Counted from the stretch's first letter, positions 9,122 through 18,523 are shown. The stretch: DNA of 64,000 nucleotides from Streptomyces sp. TS71-3 (GCF_018327685.1 NZ_BNEL01000002.1:1-64000), one strand, 5' to 3'. Numbers and translations: made by a program. The notes: a model not told the origin generated them from the sequence alone.

Positions 9122-10314
9122 GTGATCGAGGACTTGTCGCGGGCGGCCCGGGTTCGTACGGCGTCCGTGGTCGAGCTGGCGAGCGAGCTGATCCGGCGGC
9201 CGAGCCGCGGCGGGATCGACGACTACGAGCCCGTCCTGACAGTGCTGGGGAACTGGCTCGCCGCCCGCGAGCTGCCGCACCGCCGCCTGCACGACGCGGC
9301 GGGTGCCCTGGTAGGGCTGCTGGTGGAGATTCCCGGCGGGCGGCCGGGCTCCTGGTGGACGCTGGACGCATGCGTGGACACCGCCCCGTACGGCGACGAG
9401 GCCGCCTGGTCGTTCCCGCCGGCCTGCGGCGACATCGTGGACGGCTGGCTGCGCGGCCGGGGGGGGCGGCGGACTCCAAGCTCGCCGCCGCGATATTCTG
9501 CCACATCGCCGCCGACCTCGCCCCCCGCGCCGAGTCCCTGCACGGCGGGCTCGCGGTGCTCCTGGACGTCGATGAGCACACCGGCGGCTTCGGTGGCGCC
9601 CGCGCCTACCTCACCGACCCGCGCGCGGCCCGCCCCGCCGGGGTGATGATCGGCTACCCGGGCATGGACGAGGTGGTGGTCGGCGGCCGGGGCCTGTGGC
9701 GAGCGTCGATCGCCGTGCACGCCCCCTCCGGGCACTCCGGGTCCAGCAAGACCGTCATCGGCGCCATCACCCGGGCCGCCCACCTCGTACGGCTCCTCGA
9801 CGCGGCCGAGCTGCCCGGCGCCAACACAGGCTTGAGGTTCCCGCTGCCACCGAAGCTGTCGGTGACCGCCTTCCACGGCGGACAGGGCTTCTCCGTCACC
9901 CCCGACCGGGTCGACATCAACGTCGACGTGCGCACGACCCCCGGCTTCGACGCGCACGACGCCGAGACGCTGGTCCGCAAGGCCGTTGCCGAGCTGGATG
10001 CGGCGCTGCCCGCCCCGGTGCCCACGGAGGTCGCCCCGGTCGCCACGTGGCCGCCGTTCCGCCTGGCCGAGGACGAGCAGCCCGCCGCCGCCCTGCTGAA
10101 CGCCGCCACCGAGGCAGGGCTCACCGTCCGGCCGAAGACCGCGGGACCGTCGAACATCGGCAACCTGCTCGCCGGGGAAGGCATCCCCGCCACGGCCGGC
10201 TTCGGGGTGCCGTACGAGGGGCTGCACGGCATCGACGAGCGCGCCCACCTGGCCGAGTTGCCGCAGGTCTACGCGGTCTACCAGCGGGCCGTCCTCGACC
10301 TCCTCGGCGGCTGA
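9122..10314 (+). pseudogene. M20-family metallopeptidase/hydrolase (ArgE/DapE-like), frameshifted in an eight-G run
   Basis: Begins MIEDLSRAARVRTASVVELA and has M20 features: LDACVDTAPYG (metal-site Asp region), then after the break AADSKLAAAIFCH (metal-ligand Asp in the D-S-K block), LDVDEHTGGFGG (catalytic/metal Glu region) and a C-terminal LHGIDERAHL block. The frame changes in the G run at 9459-9466; a +1 or -2 change rejoins both parts, and the -2 version gives the family-typical GRGAADSK. It follows the regulator by 16 bp, suggesting a regulator-target operon. Family members remove acyl or peptide groups; no substrate can be inferred. The coding signal continues on both sides, so a sequencing error is a real possibility. 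Confidence 0.7.
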
Positions 10315-11171
10315 CGTCCCAACAGCGTCCCAACTTCCTCCCAGATCCACTCCCAGCAACCGCCCAACTCCGTCTCTGGGAACGGATCTTCGATCTGGTC
10401 GGCGCCGCGCGCGGACTGCTTGCGCAGGATGTCCGGGATCCAGGGGTGGGCGACGATGGCGTAGCGGCCGCCCCTGCGGGTCTCGTCCAGCAGGGCCATC
10501 GCGTCCGGGATCGCCCGCTTGACCAGGGATGCGGTCGCCGCCTCCATATCGCCCTCGTGCGCCTCGAGCGCCTCGGCCACAGCCGCCGCGATCGGGCCGG
10601 ACGGGTCGATGGTGGACGCGGCCCGCACACGGCGGCCCGCGGGCACGGCCTTTACCGGCTTCGCCGTGCGGCCCACCTTCCGTTGGGCGGGGGTGTCGGG
10701 TGCGGGGGCTGTGGTGGCGCACTGGGCGGGGTCGAGGTGCTGGGGAAAACCGGCGACCTGGTGGCGGGCAAGCTGCCCGCACAGGACACACGGCTCGGGC
10801 GCGGCCAGAGCTTCGACGTCGTCCATGTCGTCGCCTGCGGCCAGGCCGCCGCCTGCTGCCGGGGCCGGTGTGCTCTCGTCCCGTGCGGGCCGGGGCGCGG
10901 TGGCTTCGTCTGCGGGCGGTGGGGAGGGGGGTGTGAGTTTCGCGGCCAAGCCGTCCAGGAGGTAGGCGTACTTCGTTCTGAGTTCCCCGGAGGGGTCCCG
11001 GCCGGTCTCCCACCCCGTGACCGTGGAGGGGCTCACTCCGAGAGTCCGGGCCACCTGGGCCTTCGACAGGCCGGCCCGCTCACGCAGGTCGCGGCGTACC
11101 TGGGCTTCGGGGAGCGCGGGCTGGGGGGTGAGAGACGCGAGCAGCGAGTCGATCGCGTCGAAGTCGCTCAT
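10278..11171 (-). CDS. HTH protein carrying a module shared with the tap gene
   Basis: A 297-residue protein starting MSDFDAIDSLLASL, with an HTH (LRERAGLSKAQVARTLGVS ... TGWETGRD) close in style to the N-terminus of Streptomyces telomere-associated Tap proteins. A Pro/Ala linker and a Cys pair (CVLCGQ) follow. Residues ~195-280 (GDMEAATASLVKRAIPDAM, GGRY, DILRKQSARGADQI) match a block in the tap-like product at 37840-39297 (GDIDAARAALIKRAIPDVM, GGRY, DLLQKRTQKGADQV). The polymerase-like C-terminus of that protein is absent. It lies 13 bp after the gene at 11185 and its tail overlaps the end of the convergent M20 gene by 37 bp. Probably a replicon-maintenance or DNA-binding protein. Confidence 0.65.
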   Translation of the reverse strand: MSDFDAIDSLLASLTPQPALPEAQVRRDLRERAGLSKAQVARTLGVSPSTVTGWETGRDPSGELRTKYAYLLDGLAAKLTPPSPPPADEATAPRPARDESTPAPAAGGGLAAGDDMDDVEALAAPEPCVLCGQLARHQVAGFPQHLDPAQCATTAPAPDTPAQRKVGRTAKPVKAVPAGRRVRAASTIDPSGPIAAAVAEALEAHEGDMEAATASLVKRAIPDAMALLDETRRGGRYAIVAHPWIPDILRKQSARGADQIEDPFPETELGGCWEWIWEEVGTLLGRQPPRRSRTARW

Positions 11172-11184
11172 CGGTCCGCGGCTC

Positions 11185-11526
11185 TCAGATGTAGGTGACG
11201 GGGTTGCGGGACAAGTGCGGGCTCGAGGTGGGGCGGCCCACCCGCGCATCGCCGCGCAGCAGGTCGCCCTCGAGGGCGTAGCGGGCGCCGTGCTTGGAGA
11301 TCCCGGTGATCCTCGCGACGGCGAGCACCGTGCCGTCGGTGTTGATGATCTGTACCTCGTCCTGGGACAGAGCCCGGTCGGCGTTGAACTTCCAGATGCC
11401 GCGCCCTGCCTGCCAGGCTTCATCTTCAGACATCCCAGGGCGCCATCCGATCGTGGCGCGTCCCAGCCCGTCGCCGGTGTCAGCGGGCCGCTCGGCTCCC
11501 AGCTGGATCTGCAGCACCCCGTCCAC
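11185..11526 (-). CDS. Small hypothetical protein
   Basis: A 113-residue protein with no family I recognise. Its second half (IINTDGTVLAVARITGISK HGARYALEG) reads as a small beta-rich domain. GTG at 1524-1526 of the 10-kb block (position 11526) is used; an in-frame GTG four codons on has GGAGG at better spacing. It is first of a two-gene unit with the Tap-module HTH gene, and its promoter must lie in the divergent gap that contains the long palindrome at 11540-11600, so it may be regulated there. Confidence 0.5.
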   Translation of the reverse strand: MDGVLQIQLGAERPADTGDGLGRATIGWRPGMSEDEAWQAGRGIWKFNADRALSQDEVQIINTDGTVLAVARITGISKHGARYALEGDLLRGDARVGRPTSSPHLSRNPVTYI

Positions 11527-11539
11527 CCTCCGCCATTCA

Positions 11540-11600
11540 ACTCTTTAACTTGTTGTGAAGTTACCAGCACGGGGGGTAACTTCACAACAAGTCAAAGAGT
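11540..11600. promoter_or_regulatory. Long inverted repeat in a divergent intergenic region
   Basis: Two 26-bp arms (11540-11565 and 11575-11600) match at 25 of 26 positions around a 9-bp spacer. The arms are AT-rich (core AACTTGTTGTGAAGTTAC) in very GC-rich DNA. It sits between the minus gene starting at 11526 and a plus start at 11660, fitting an operator for a dimeric or tetrameric HTH protein, possibly the HTH product encoded at 10278-11171; a cruciform or replication site is the alternative. A transcription terminator is less likely between divergent genes. Confidence 0.75.
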
Positions 11601-11659
11601 AATCCACTCACTCGGCGGACGGACCCGTCCGCCACCACCGAGCCAACCAGGGAAAGCGC

Positions 11660-11759
11660 ATGGCCAAGACCTACAGCGAAGTACTACGCGGCGTCCGCGA
11701 GGGCACCTGCACCGCGACCGGCACACCCCGCGCCGAGCTGGTACACCTGCGGTTCACAC
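11660..11759 (+). pseudogene. 5' fragment of an unknown gene, cut at the NRPS junction
   Basis: An ATG with weak upstream GGGAAAG begins MAKTYSEVLRGVREGTC followed by ATGTPRAELVHLRFT. The reading then runs into sequence that is NRPS condensation-domain DNA on the opposite strand (LPVQ at about 11759), so the gene seems to have lost its 3' part at a deletion or recombination junction. A GGCGGACGG/CCGTCCGCC hairpin lies upstream near 11612-11632. The family is not recognised. Confidence 0.4.
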
Positions 11760-13365
11760 TGCACGGGCAAGAGGATGAGCCCCGGGTCCCGGCCGCCGGC
11801 TCTTGCTGCGTATGCCGTACCGAGGTCTCTGGTCAGCGGGGTGAGGGACCAGCCGTCGGCACTGATGTGATGCAGGACGAGCAGCAGTACGGTCTCGTGT
11901 TCCAGATCGAACGGGGCGCGTGCCACGCTGACGAGGCAGTCCCCCGGAGCTTCCAGCGCGCACTCAGTGACCGCCACTTCCAGGTCCCACTGTCCGGCGT
12001 CAAGCACCCTCTGACCGGGGTTGTCTTCCCGATCAGACGGAAAGACGGTCCGGAGGCTCTCATGCCGGTCGACCACGTCCTTCAACGCGGCCCGCATGAG
12101 CTTGCCCTTGGGGGTTAGTGGCAGGCCGTCCAGGACCGTGCAGGACGAGGGGGACCATGTAGGCGGGCAGGCTCAGGTGCAGCTCTTCAAGGACGAGCCG
12201 GCCCCACGCCGGGTCGGCGTGCTGCTTGGCCGAGGCGGGTGCATCGCCCCATGCCCCGTCCGCTCTGCGTGGCACCAGGTAGGCGTACAGTGTGTTGTCC
12301 CCGTGCCGGTCCTCATGGGTCACCACGACCGCTGCCGACACGTCCGCCCGCTGGGTCAGTCTGTTCTCGATCTCGCCCAGTTGGGTGCGGAAGCCGCGGA
12401 CTTTCACCTGCCTGTCCTGGCGGTCGACGAACTCCAGCATGCCCTCACGCGTGCGCACGATGTTCCCGGTCCGGTACATGCGACTGCCATCGCCGGAGAA
12501 GGGGTCGGGTGCGAAGCGCTCCGCGGTCAGGGCGGGACGTTGGTGGTAGCCGCGTGCGACGCCTGTCCCGGCCAAGCAGAGTTTACCGGCCTGACCAGGG
12601 TCCACCGGCTGCAAGTTCTCGTCGAGGACGTACGCGCGTACGTCGGCCAGAGGGCGGCCGATCGGCACCGAGGCGCCTACCTCGTCGGTACCACGTGGAA
12701 GGTGGAGAAGATCGTCGCCTCGGTCGGTCCATAGACGTTCACCACCGAGCCTGGGCCGCAGGCTCGCAGGGCACGCTGGACGACGGAGGGATTAGCGGCC
12801 TCGCCGCCGGTCCAGACCTGGCGCATCCCGACGAAGACGTCCGGGTATTCCTCGACCAGGACGTTGAAAAGCGAGGTCGTCACGAACGCGCAGGAGACCT
12901 GTTCGTCGGTGATGAGCCGTCCCAAAGTGTAGGCGTCCGTGGTGCCGCTCGGAGCGACTACCACGCGTCCGCCGCGCAGCAGTGGCATCCACATCTCGAA
13001 GACCGAGGCGTCAAAATTCAGCGGCGAGTGGTAAAGGACGCTTTCGTCCAGTCCACCTGACCAGCAGGGGTCCTGAGCGAACGCCAAGAGGTCGCCGTGG
13101 GAGACACCCACGCCCTTGGGCTTGCCCGTGGATCCGGAGGTGTAGACCACATAGACGAGTTGCAGCGGGGAAACGACCGGGCTGCGGTGCATGTCGCTGC
13201 CGTTGGGATTGGCACCTGTCCGAGGCAGGTCATCGAAGATCGCCACTTCGGCCTCAGCGCCGCAGAACGCCCGGACCTCTTCAGCCCGGGCAGGAGAGTC
13301 GACCAGGATGCAGCCGATGCCGCACTCCTCGGCGATGGGCCGCGGCGCAGCCGAGCAGCCCGGGT
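11756..13365 (-). pseudogene. Decayed NRPS fragment: adenylation domain fused to part of a condensation domain
   Basis: Adenylation motifs read in order on the minus strand: A3 YTSGSTGKPKG, A5 NVYGPTEATI, A7 YRTGN, A8 QVKVRGFRTQLGEIEN and A10 PLTPKGKL. At least two frameshifts occur (about 12670 and 12135). Directly after A10 the sequence becomes a condensation domain (AALKDVVDRHESLRTVF, then HHISADG, the HHxxxDG catalytic motif), with no thiolation domain or condensation N-terminus between. It stops at LPVQ at 11756. The N-terminal part of the A domain is also missing. A dead remnant; the junction in AALKDVV resembles a recombination between similar short sequences. Confidence 0.8.
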
Positions 13366-13483
13366 TCGGCGAGCGGCACGGAGAAACGGACCGGTGGCAA
13401 CACCGGCACCGCGCTCTGTGCCGACTCAACAGGCCCCCCCGCGCCGAGTAATCAGGCTCGACGATCGCGGCAGGCAATGGGCC

Positions 13484-14269
13484 TCAGCGTCCCGGTGGCC
13501 CCGACTCGGGTGGGCCATGAGCCACATGCCCGTTGAGGGAGACCGGGGAGGTGTCGATGGCCCGCAGGTCCTCAGCCATGAGGGGCTGGTCGTAGCGGGT
13601 GACGATCTGCGCCAGGCTCTCCACGAGGTTGGCGCGCTGGCCCGCATTGAGCCCTTTAGCGAAGGTCTGGAGCAGGCGGGCGGTCTGGACCCAGGCGTTG
13701 TCGGGCGCGTGGTCGGTGATCTGCTGTGCCAGCCGGTTGACGGCGTCGATGGTGTCGCTGCCGGTCGCCTCGGGGTGGTGTGTGAGCCAGTAAGCCAGTG
13801 TCAGGGTCGGGGTGGCGGCCAGGGCCTGGTGGAGTTCTTCGGCTTCCTGATGGCGCCGACGGTGCCGCTGTTCGTTCAGCGTCTCCTCGTGCAGCCGCCG
13901 TTCGAGGGCAGTGGCCGCTGCCAAGTCCTCGGTGGTCACGGTCAGGGCTGCTTCGGCCCACAGGAGGCGGACCGGGGCACCGTCGAGGTCGGCCCCGGCA
14001 CCCAGGCGGGTGTTGATGTGGGCCTGCGCGGCCCGGTGCTCGCCGAGCGAGTACAGCCGGGCCGCGGCGCGGGCCGTTTCCAGGGCGTGATGGGTGGCCG
14101 TCGCGCGCGGATCGTGATGGAGGCGGGCGGCGGGCACCTCCTGCCACCGGCCGGTCAGTTCAGCATGGAAGCGGAATCCGGGCGTGTTGCTGGGCAGCGT
14201 GTAGCTGCCTCCGGCGAGCTGGCCGGCGCGCGGCGCCGGCCAACCGGATCGGCTACGACTGCGGCGCAT
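13484..14269 (-). CDS. Hypothetical helical protein, third gene of a three-gene operon
   Basis: A 261-residue protein, mostly predicted helix, with a coiled-coil-like central stretch (ALERRLHEETLNEQRHRRRH) and an Ala/Leu-rich C-terminus (LLQTFAKGLNAGQRANLVES). The N-terminus (GFRFHAELTGRWQE) reads as a short beta segment, a layout a little like membrane-scaffold or SPFH-type proteins, but I cannot assign a family. Its start overlaps the end of the P-loop gene at 14253 by 17 bp, so the two are translated together. Given the flanking defence systems, a role in the same process as the P-loop protein is likely; the process is unknown. Confidence 0.65.
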   Translation of the reverse strand: MRRSRSRSGWPAPRAGQLAGGSYTLPSNTPGFRFHAELTGRWQEVPAARLHHDPRATATHHALETARAAARLYSLGEHRAAQAHINTRLGAGADLDGAPVRLLWAEAALTVTTEDLAAATALERRLHEETLNEQRHRRRHQEAEELHQALAATPTLTLAYWLTHHPEATGSDTIDAVNRLAQQITDHAPDNAWVQTARLLQTFAKGLNAGQRANLVESLAQIVTRYDQPLMAEDLRAIDTSPVSLNGHVAHGPPESGPPGR

Positions 14270-16475
14270 GGGTGCTAGGGAGCGGGGGCGCGGCGGGGTC
14301 CTGGGCCCGCAGCCGGGTGAGTATCTGGTCGCGCAGACGTACGGCGTTGGCGTCCTGCACGGCGGGAGGTGCGGGGGCCCAGCTGTATAGGAGGTTCTGC
14401 ATGGCGATCAGGCGGTTGGCGCTGTAGTACGGGTCGTCGGCGCGGTGGACGGCGTCGCACACGATCTGCTCGATGGTCTCGCGCCGCTCGGGGTGTTCCA
14501 GGGCCGTCTGCATCCAGTAGGCGAAGGCGTCGGCGGCTGGCGGCGACCAGCCGGTGGTGGGGAGGGCGTTGCGCCACATGTCGGTGAGCCATGCTGTGTC
14601 GATGGCGGGGTCGGTCAGGAGGGCCAGGCCGGCGGGGGTGCGGCGCTGGGCGAGGTGGGCGAACGTGCTCTGCGCTGCCGCCCGGTACGGGGCATGCGGG
14701 TCGCTGGCCCACTGGGTCAGCTGGCGGATGATCCCCGAGTGCTGCTCGCTATCGTCCCACAGGGCGTTCAAGGCCTCGCTGACGGCCTGTGTGATCTGGG
14801 CCGTCCGGCCGTTCCTGGCGTCGCCGTCGCCGTGGGCCCTGGTGGCGAGTTCGGCGATGCGGCCGAGCATGCTGGCGGGGTAGGCCTCGGCGAGGCGGCG
14901 ACAGGCGCGGATGAGGACGGCCGTGAAGTCGGCGGACAGCGGGACGGCTTCGGGTTTGGTCCACCGACGGTAAGCAGTGCGGGCGAGGTCTCCGGTCCGG
15001 TCGTCCACAGCGGCCAGGACAAGGAGGTCGCAGGCGGCGTCGCTGTAGATGGTGGACCACTGTTCGGCCAGGGACTTCAGGAGTGCGGTTCTGCGGTGGC
15101 GGGCTGTGTAGTGCACGACCCAGTGGCTGACGCGCTGGGTCAGCGGCCTGGCGAGGTCTTCGTCGAGTCCGGTGACCTGGGCAGCGGTCCAGGTGGTGAA
15201 CTCCTGCAGCAGGTGCGGGCGGTCGTCCAAGAAGTAGTCGACGACGGCCTCGGCATAGTTGTGGTAGCGGAATCGGATCGTGCCGTCCGGCTGAAGGTCG
15301 GCGTTGGCCTTCTGCGTCAGTGCCACGACACCGAGCCCTTGCTGCCCGGGACGGGGCTGGGGTGTTTCCTTGAGTGCCTTGGCCAGAGTGGTGGAGGCCT
15401 CGTAGATCTTCTCCGAGCTCGCGCCCTCGAGCACCGCGGCGGCGAGCAGGTAGTTGCGGTAGTCGCTGTCCTGGTGGGTGGTGTGCCACGCGAGGAGGTC
15501 GCTGCGCCAGTCCTCGGCGGCTGTGACGACCTTCTGGACCAAGCCGGTGAAATACGTGGTGCCGGGATTCTGGCCCTGCACGAGGCGGCCCTTGTCCCGC
15601 TCGACGTCCTCCGTGTTGACGATGGCGTTGGCCCAGGCCTGAACTTGCGACGGCTGGAGCCGAGCGATCCCCCGCTGGATGGGTTCGGCCTCAATCCAGC
15701 GGTCGATGCCGATGATGAGCGGCACGTTCTTCAGATGTTCTCGCAGGATGTTGGCACGCTTTGGGCCAGCAAGGAGGCGGTTGAGGTGGATCGCACCGTC
15801 GCCGCACTTCTTCCACGCCTCGGCACTCATCAGGACGATGAGTACAGACCCCTGGGGCAACTTGTCGGCGTCCTCGGCCAGTTCGCGGCCGAAACCGGCA
15901 GGGGGAACCTCGGCCCGCAGGTCCAGGATCCAGCCGGTGTTGTGCTCGTACAGGCCGCTCAGGTCAAACGGGCTGCCGGGTTCCCGCCGTACCTGGCGGA
16001 CGGCGCCGTTCACGCGGCGGCGCAAGATGTCCAGCGCGGTGCTGAAGCGGCCGCTGCCGTCTGCACCGGTCAGTACGGCCACGGGGCTCTTGCCCAGGAT
16101 CTCGCTGATCGCGTGGTCGTCATCCTGGCTCCGGACGTAGTTCCGTAGGTGTGCGTCGATGTCCTTGCGGGTGAGGGTGGTGCCGCGCAGCCGCCGGATG
16201 CCCTGTTCGATGAGCGTGCCGATCATGACGCCGCGGTTGATGCCGACGCGCTGGTTGGCCTGTGCGATCCAGTACGGCTCGGTGCTCTGTTCGTGGTATT
16301 CGGATACCTCGGCGCGGGCAGCGTCCCCCGTGGTGGCGGGGCGGGACTCAACGGCAGGTTCGGGCGTCGGATCGGTCGAGTCGATCTCGGATGCGGTAAG
16401 AGCAGGCGGCAGGCCGTAGTCGGCCTCAGGCGGCAGATCGTTCACGAGCTGCGGAGACGGAGCGCTTGAGGTCAC
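14253..16475 (-). CDS. Large protein with degenerate P-loop and helical repeats; candidate defence NTPase
   Basis: A 740-residue protein. A P-loop-like GADGSGRFST (residues 137-146) has Arg in place of the invariant Lys, and a Walker B-like hydrophobic strand VLIVLMSAEAW (211-221) follows, so nucleotide binding may be lost or altered. Residues ~330-720 look like a helical repeat/scaffold. The layout (short N-terminal region, NTPase-like core, long helical C-terminus) recalls STAND-like proteins. GTG at 16475 has AAGGGAAG upstream. It is the centre of a three-gene operon (17056->13484) between a pPIWI-RE cassette and QatABCD. No named family assigned. Confidence 0.7.
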   Translation of the reverse strand: MTSSAPSPQLVNDLPPEADYGLPPALTASEIDSTDPTPEPAVESRPATTGDAARAEVSEYHEQSTEPYWIAQANQRVGINRGVMIGTLIEQGIRRLRGTTLTRKDIDAHLRNYVRSQDDDHAISEILGKSPVAVLTGADGSGRFSTALDILRRRVNGAVRQVRREPGSPFDLSGLYEHNTGWILDLRAEVPPAGFGRELAEDADKLPQGSVLIVLMSAEAWKKCGDGAIHLNRLLAGPKRANILREHLKNVPLIIGIDRWIEAEPIQRGIARLQPSQVQAWANAIVNTEDVERDKGRLVQGQNPGTTYFTGLVQKVVTAAEDWRSDLLAWHTTHQDSDYRNYLLAAAVLEGASSEKIYEASTTLAKALKETPQPRPGQQGLGVVALTQKANADLQPDGTIRFRYHNYAEAVVDYFLDDRPHLLQEFTTWTAAQVTGLDEDLARPLTQRVSHWVVHYTARHRRTALLKSLAEQWSTIYSDAACDLLVLAAVDDRTGDLARTAYRRWTKPEAVPLSADFTAVLIRACRRLAEAYPASMLGRIAELATRAHGDGDARNGRTAQITQAVSEALNALWDDSEQHSGIIRQLTQWASDPHAPYRAAAQSTFAHLAQRRTPAGLALLTDPAIDTAWLTDMWRNALPTTGWSPPAADAFAYWMQTALEHPERRETIEQIVCDAVHRADDPYYSANRLIAMQNLLYSWAPAPPAVQDANAVRLRDQILTRLRAQDPAAPPLPSTHAPQS

Positions 16476-16516
16476 GTACTTCCCTTCTCGAGACGGCCGG
16501 AGGGACGGTGGCGGGG

Positions 16517-17056
16517 CTACCGGGAGGCGGGCGGCGGGCCTATGTAGCGGGCCCGGATGCCCGTCATCTCCCCGCCCTTCTCCACCGTGACGGCGTCCTG
16601 GCTCGTCTCCACGGGTCCCGCGACGAAGTCGGAGTCGACGGCGGTAACCTTGCCGCGCAGCGTCCCGATCTTCTGCCGCGCGGACGGCCCGGAAGGTGCG
16701 CGGCCCTCCTCCCCCACGAACGTCAAGCGCTGCCCGTAGATCTCCTCGAGCGTGCCGCGCACCCGGCCCAGCATGCGCAGCAGCCGGACATCATCCACAC
16801 TGATGTGCTCAGGGGCGTGCCGGTATCCGTCCAGCACGTCGCGCAGAGTCTCCAGGTTCTCCAACCTCTCAGCGAGCTCCTCCGGATCTGCGGTGAGCGG
16901 CAGGCTCAGTTCCCCACGCAGGACGTCCGAGGCTGGCAGGACTGTCTCCGGCTGGCCGTGCCGGTCCAGCAGGTTTTCCAGGCGTTGGTAGAGGAACGTG
17001 AAGGTGGCCGGAAGCCCGGCGCCGAGCACGGTGGACAAGGCACTGAGGTCAGGCAT
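16517..17056 (-). CDS. Small hypothetical protein, first gene of the three-gene operon
   Basis: A 179-residue protein. The N-terminus (LSTVLGAGLPATFTFLYQRL) is a hydrophobic amphipathic segment that could touch or cross the membrane; a long helix follows (LAERLENLETLRDVLDGYRH), then a beta-rich C-terminus (GTLRGKVTAVDSDFVAG). No family recognised. ATG 17056 is preceded by AGAGGAG, a good ribosome site, so this is the operon's first gene. The stop is 41 bp before the P-loop gene. It may be the membrane-associated or sensing component. Confidence 0.65.
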   Translation of the reverse strand: MPDLSALSTVLGAGLPATFTFLYQRLENLLDRHGQPETVLPASDVLRGELSLPLTADPEELAERLENLETLRDVLDGYRHAPEHISVDDVRLLRMLGRVRGTLEEIYGQRLTFVGEEGRAPSGPSARQKIGTLRGKVTAVDSDFVAGPVETSQDAVTVEKGGEMTGIRARYIGPPPASR

Positions 17057-17959
17057 GAATTCTCCTCTACTTTATGGACGTTAGGGAAATCTTCAGCAAC
17101 TTTGACCTGCGCTCACTGAACGGAGAACTGGGTCACGAAAGTTGACCGAAAACGAAAGTTCATCTCTCGTCACACCGTTGCCATCTGCATCAGCAGCCAC
17201 ATCCGGCGGGCCCCTAAGGTCGCTCATGTTTCCCTGGCCGGGTCCGGATCGGTCTCTGAATGTTGCGGTGCACGCTCGGCGCTTCTTCTGGGTACCGCAC
17301 CACGGGGAGGGCGGTGGCCGGACTGACGATAGAGCAGCTCATCAGGGTGTCTGGCCACGCGTTCCTCCCGCCAGGCAGTGTCGAAACAGAGCCGGCCCGC
17401 ACTACGGGCCATAGCCCACGCGGCACGGCAACTGGTCACAGGAGACAAAAGAATGCGAGCGAGGGTCAGGCGCATAACTCCCAGCGTGAACGCCGCAGTC
17501 CCCACAGGAGGTGGTTCCAACGCGTCGGCTTGCCTGTGTCCCACAGCATCGCCGGTATCCAGACGTTCTCAAGATGGCGTGCATTATTCTATGCTTGGGT
17601 ATGTCAATTCTCACTTCCCTTCACAGGCAGCACAGCAGCCCTTAAATCTGACTGCTGTAATGAACGTTGAGCGGACCTGCAGAACCGATACAAGAACGGT
17701 TTCCGGCCCGCGCGACGCCACCGACAAGGCGAGGGGTTCACCCACGGCAGTTGCCTCAGGGGGAAACGGGAAAGGTCAGGCCCGGCATGACGACTCAGCC
17801 GGCCCGGCGTGTTCGACTCCCGCAGTTGGAGGCCCTCCGGCCGCCGCGGTGAGTCCCTATGCGGGCGTGTCCGTCGATGTCGACGCCGTCAGCGCCTATC
17901 CGACCCTGCCGCTCGCCGGTCGGGACAACTCGGTGACCACAACGCGGTCACGGCGACAG
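17057..17959. other. Intergenic/degenerate region
   Basis: No intact gene. Near the promoter of the small operon, ACGAAAGTT occurs twice at about 17135-17161 and may be a regulator site. Open frames at 17142-17670 give no recognisable protein. An AT-richer patch lies at about 17570-17670. Probably remains of older genes. Confidence 0.4.
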
Positions 17960-18523
17960 CGAACCCATGAAACTGCGGCCAGTCGGTGGCGGTCTGCGCC
18001 TCAGTCACCACCAACGCGCCCGGATGGGGCACGCCCACGGGGAGGTGACGTTCACCGGACCTGGCGGCCTCAATCAGACCGCTGCCCTCAACGCCGCCGG
18101 CCAGGCCTGCTTCAGTTCCACCAGCCTGCCTCCGGCACCATCATTGCCCACTACAACGGGGACGTGCTTCACAGCCTCGACGGGCTTCGTGGTCATCAGC
18201 GCAACGAGCGTGGCCACCACCATCACGGCCCATCCCGGAAGGTCCAACTACGGCTCAACGGCGCCTTCGTTATCCAGGTCATGAACGCGACGCTGAGGAA
18301 CGCCGCGACCAACGCACCGGCCCCCGGCATGACGGTGGCCTTCACCGCTAACGCGGTGAGCGGGCCGATCGTGATCGGCACGGCCGTCACCGACGCCAAC
18401 GGCGTGGCGACCCTCGCCCCGCCCACCCGCACCGTTCCGGGCACCACCCTGACGGCGGCCAGTTACACGGCGTCGTTCGCCGGAGCGACTGCTTCGCACC
18501 ATCCTCCGTCACGGGGGGCCTGA
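17960..18523 (+). pseudogene. Remnant of an Ig-like (bacterial invasin-type) repeat surface protein
   Basis: Two stretches in different frames read as Ig-like repeats: GEVTFTGPGGLNQTAALNAA ... GFVVISATSVATTITA (18040-18240) and APGMTVAFTANAVSG ... TAVTDANGVATLAP ... TAASYTASFAG (18290-18490). The T-D-A-N-G-V-A-T block is typical of these extracellular repeats. A frameshift separates the halves, no signal peptide or anchor remains, and the end lies just before the IS256 element. Confidence 0.6.

Noticed and set aside
12060..13477. Functional NRPS gene
   Set aside because: Frameshifts, a missing carrier domain and truncated ends show a remnant.
17378..18523. A single 381-codon gene across the Ig-like region
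   Set aside because: Only short stretches in two different frames resemble Ig-like repeats; the joined frame has no coherent start or domain.
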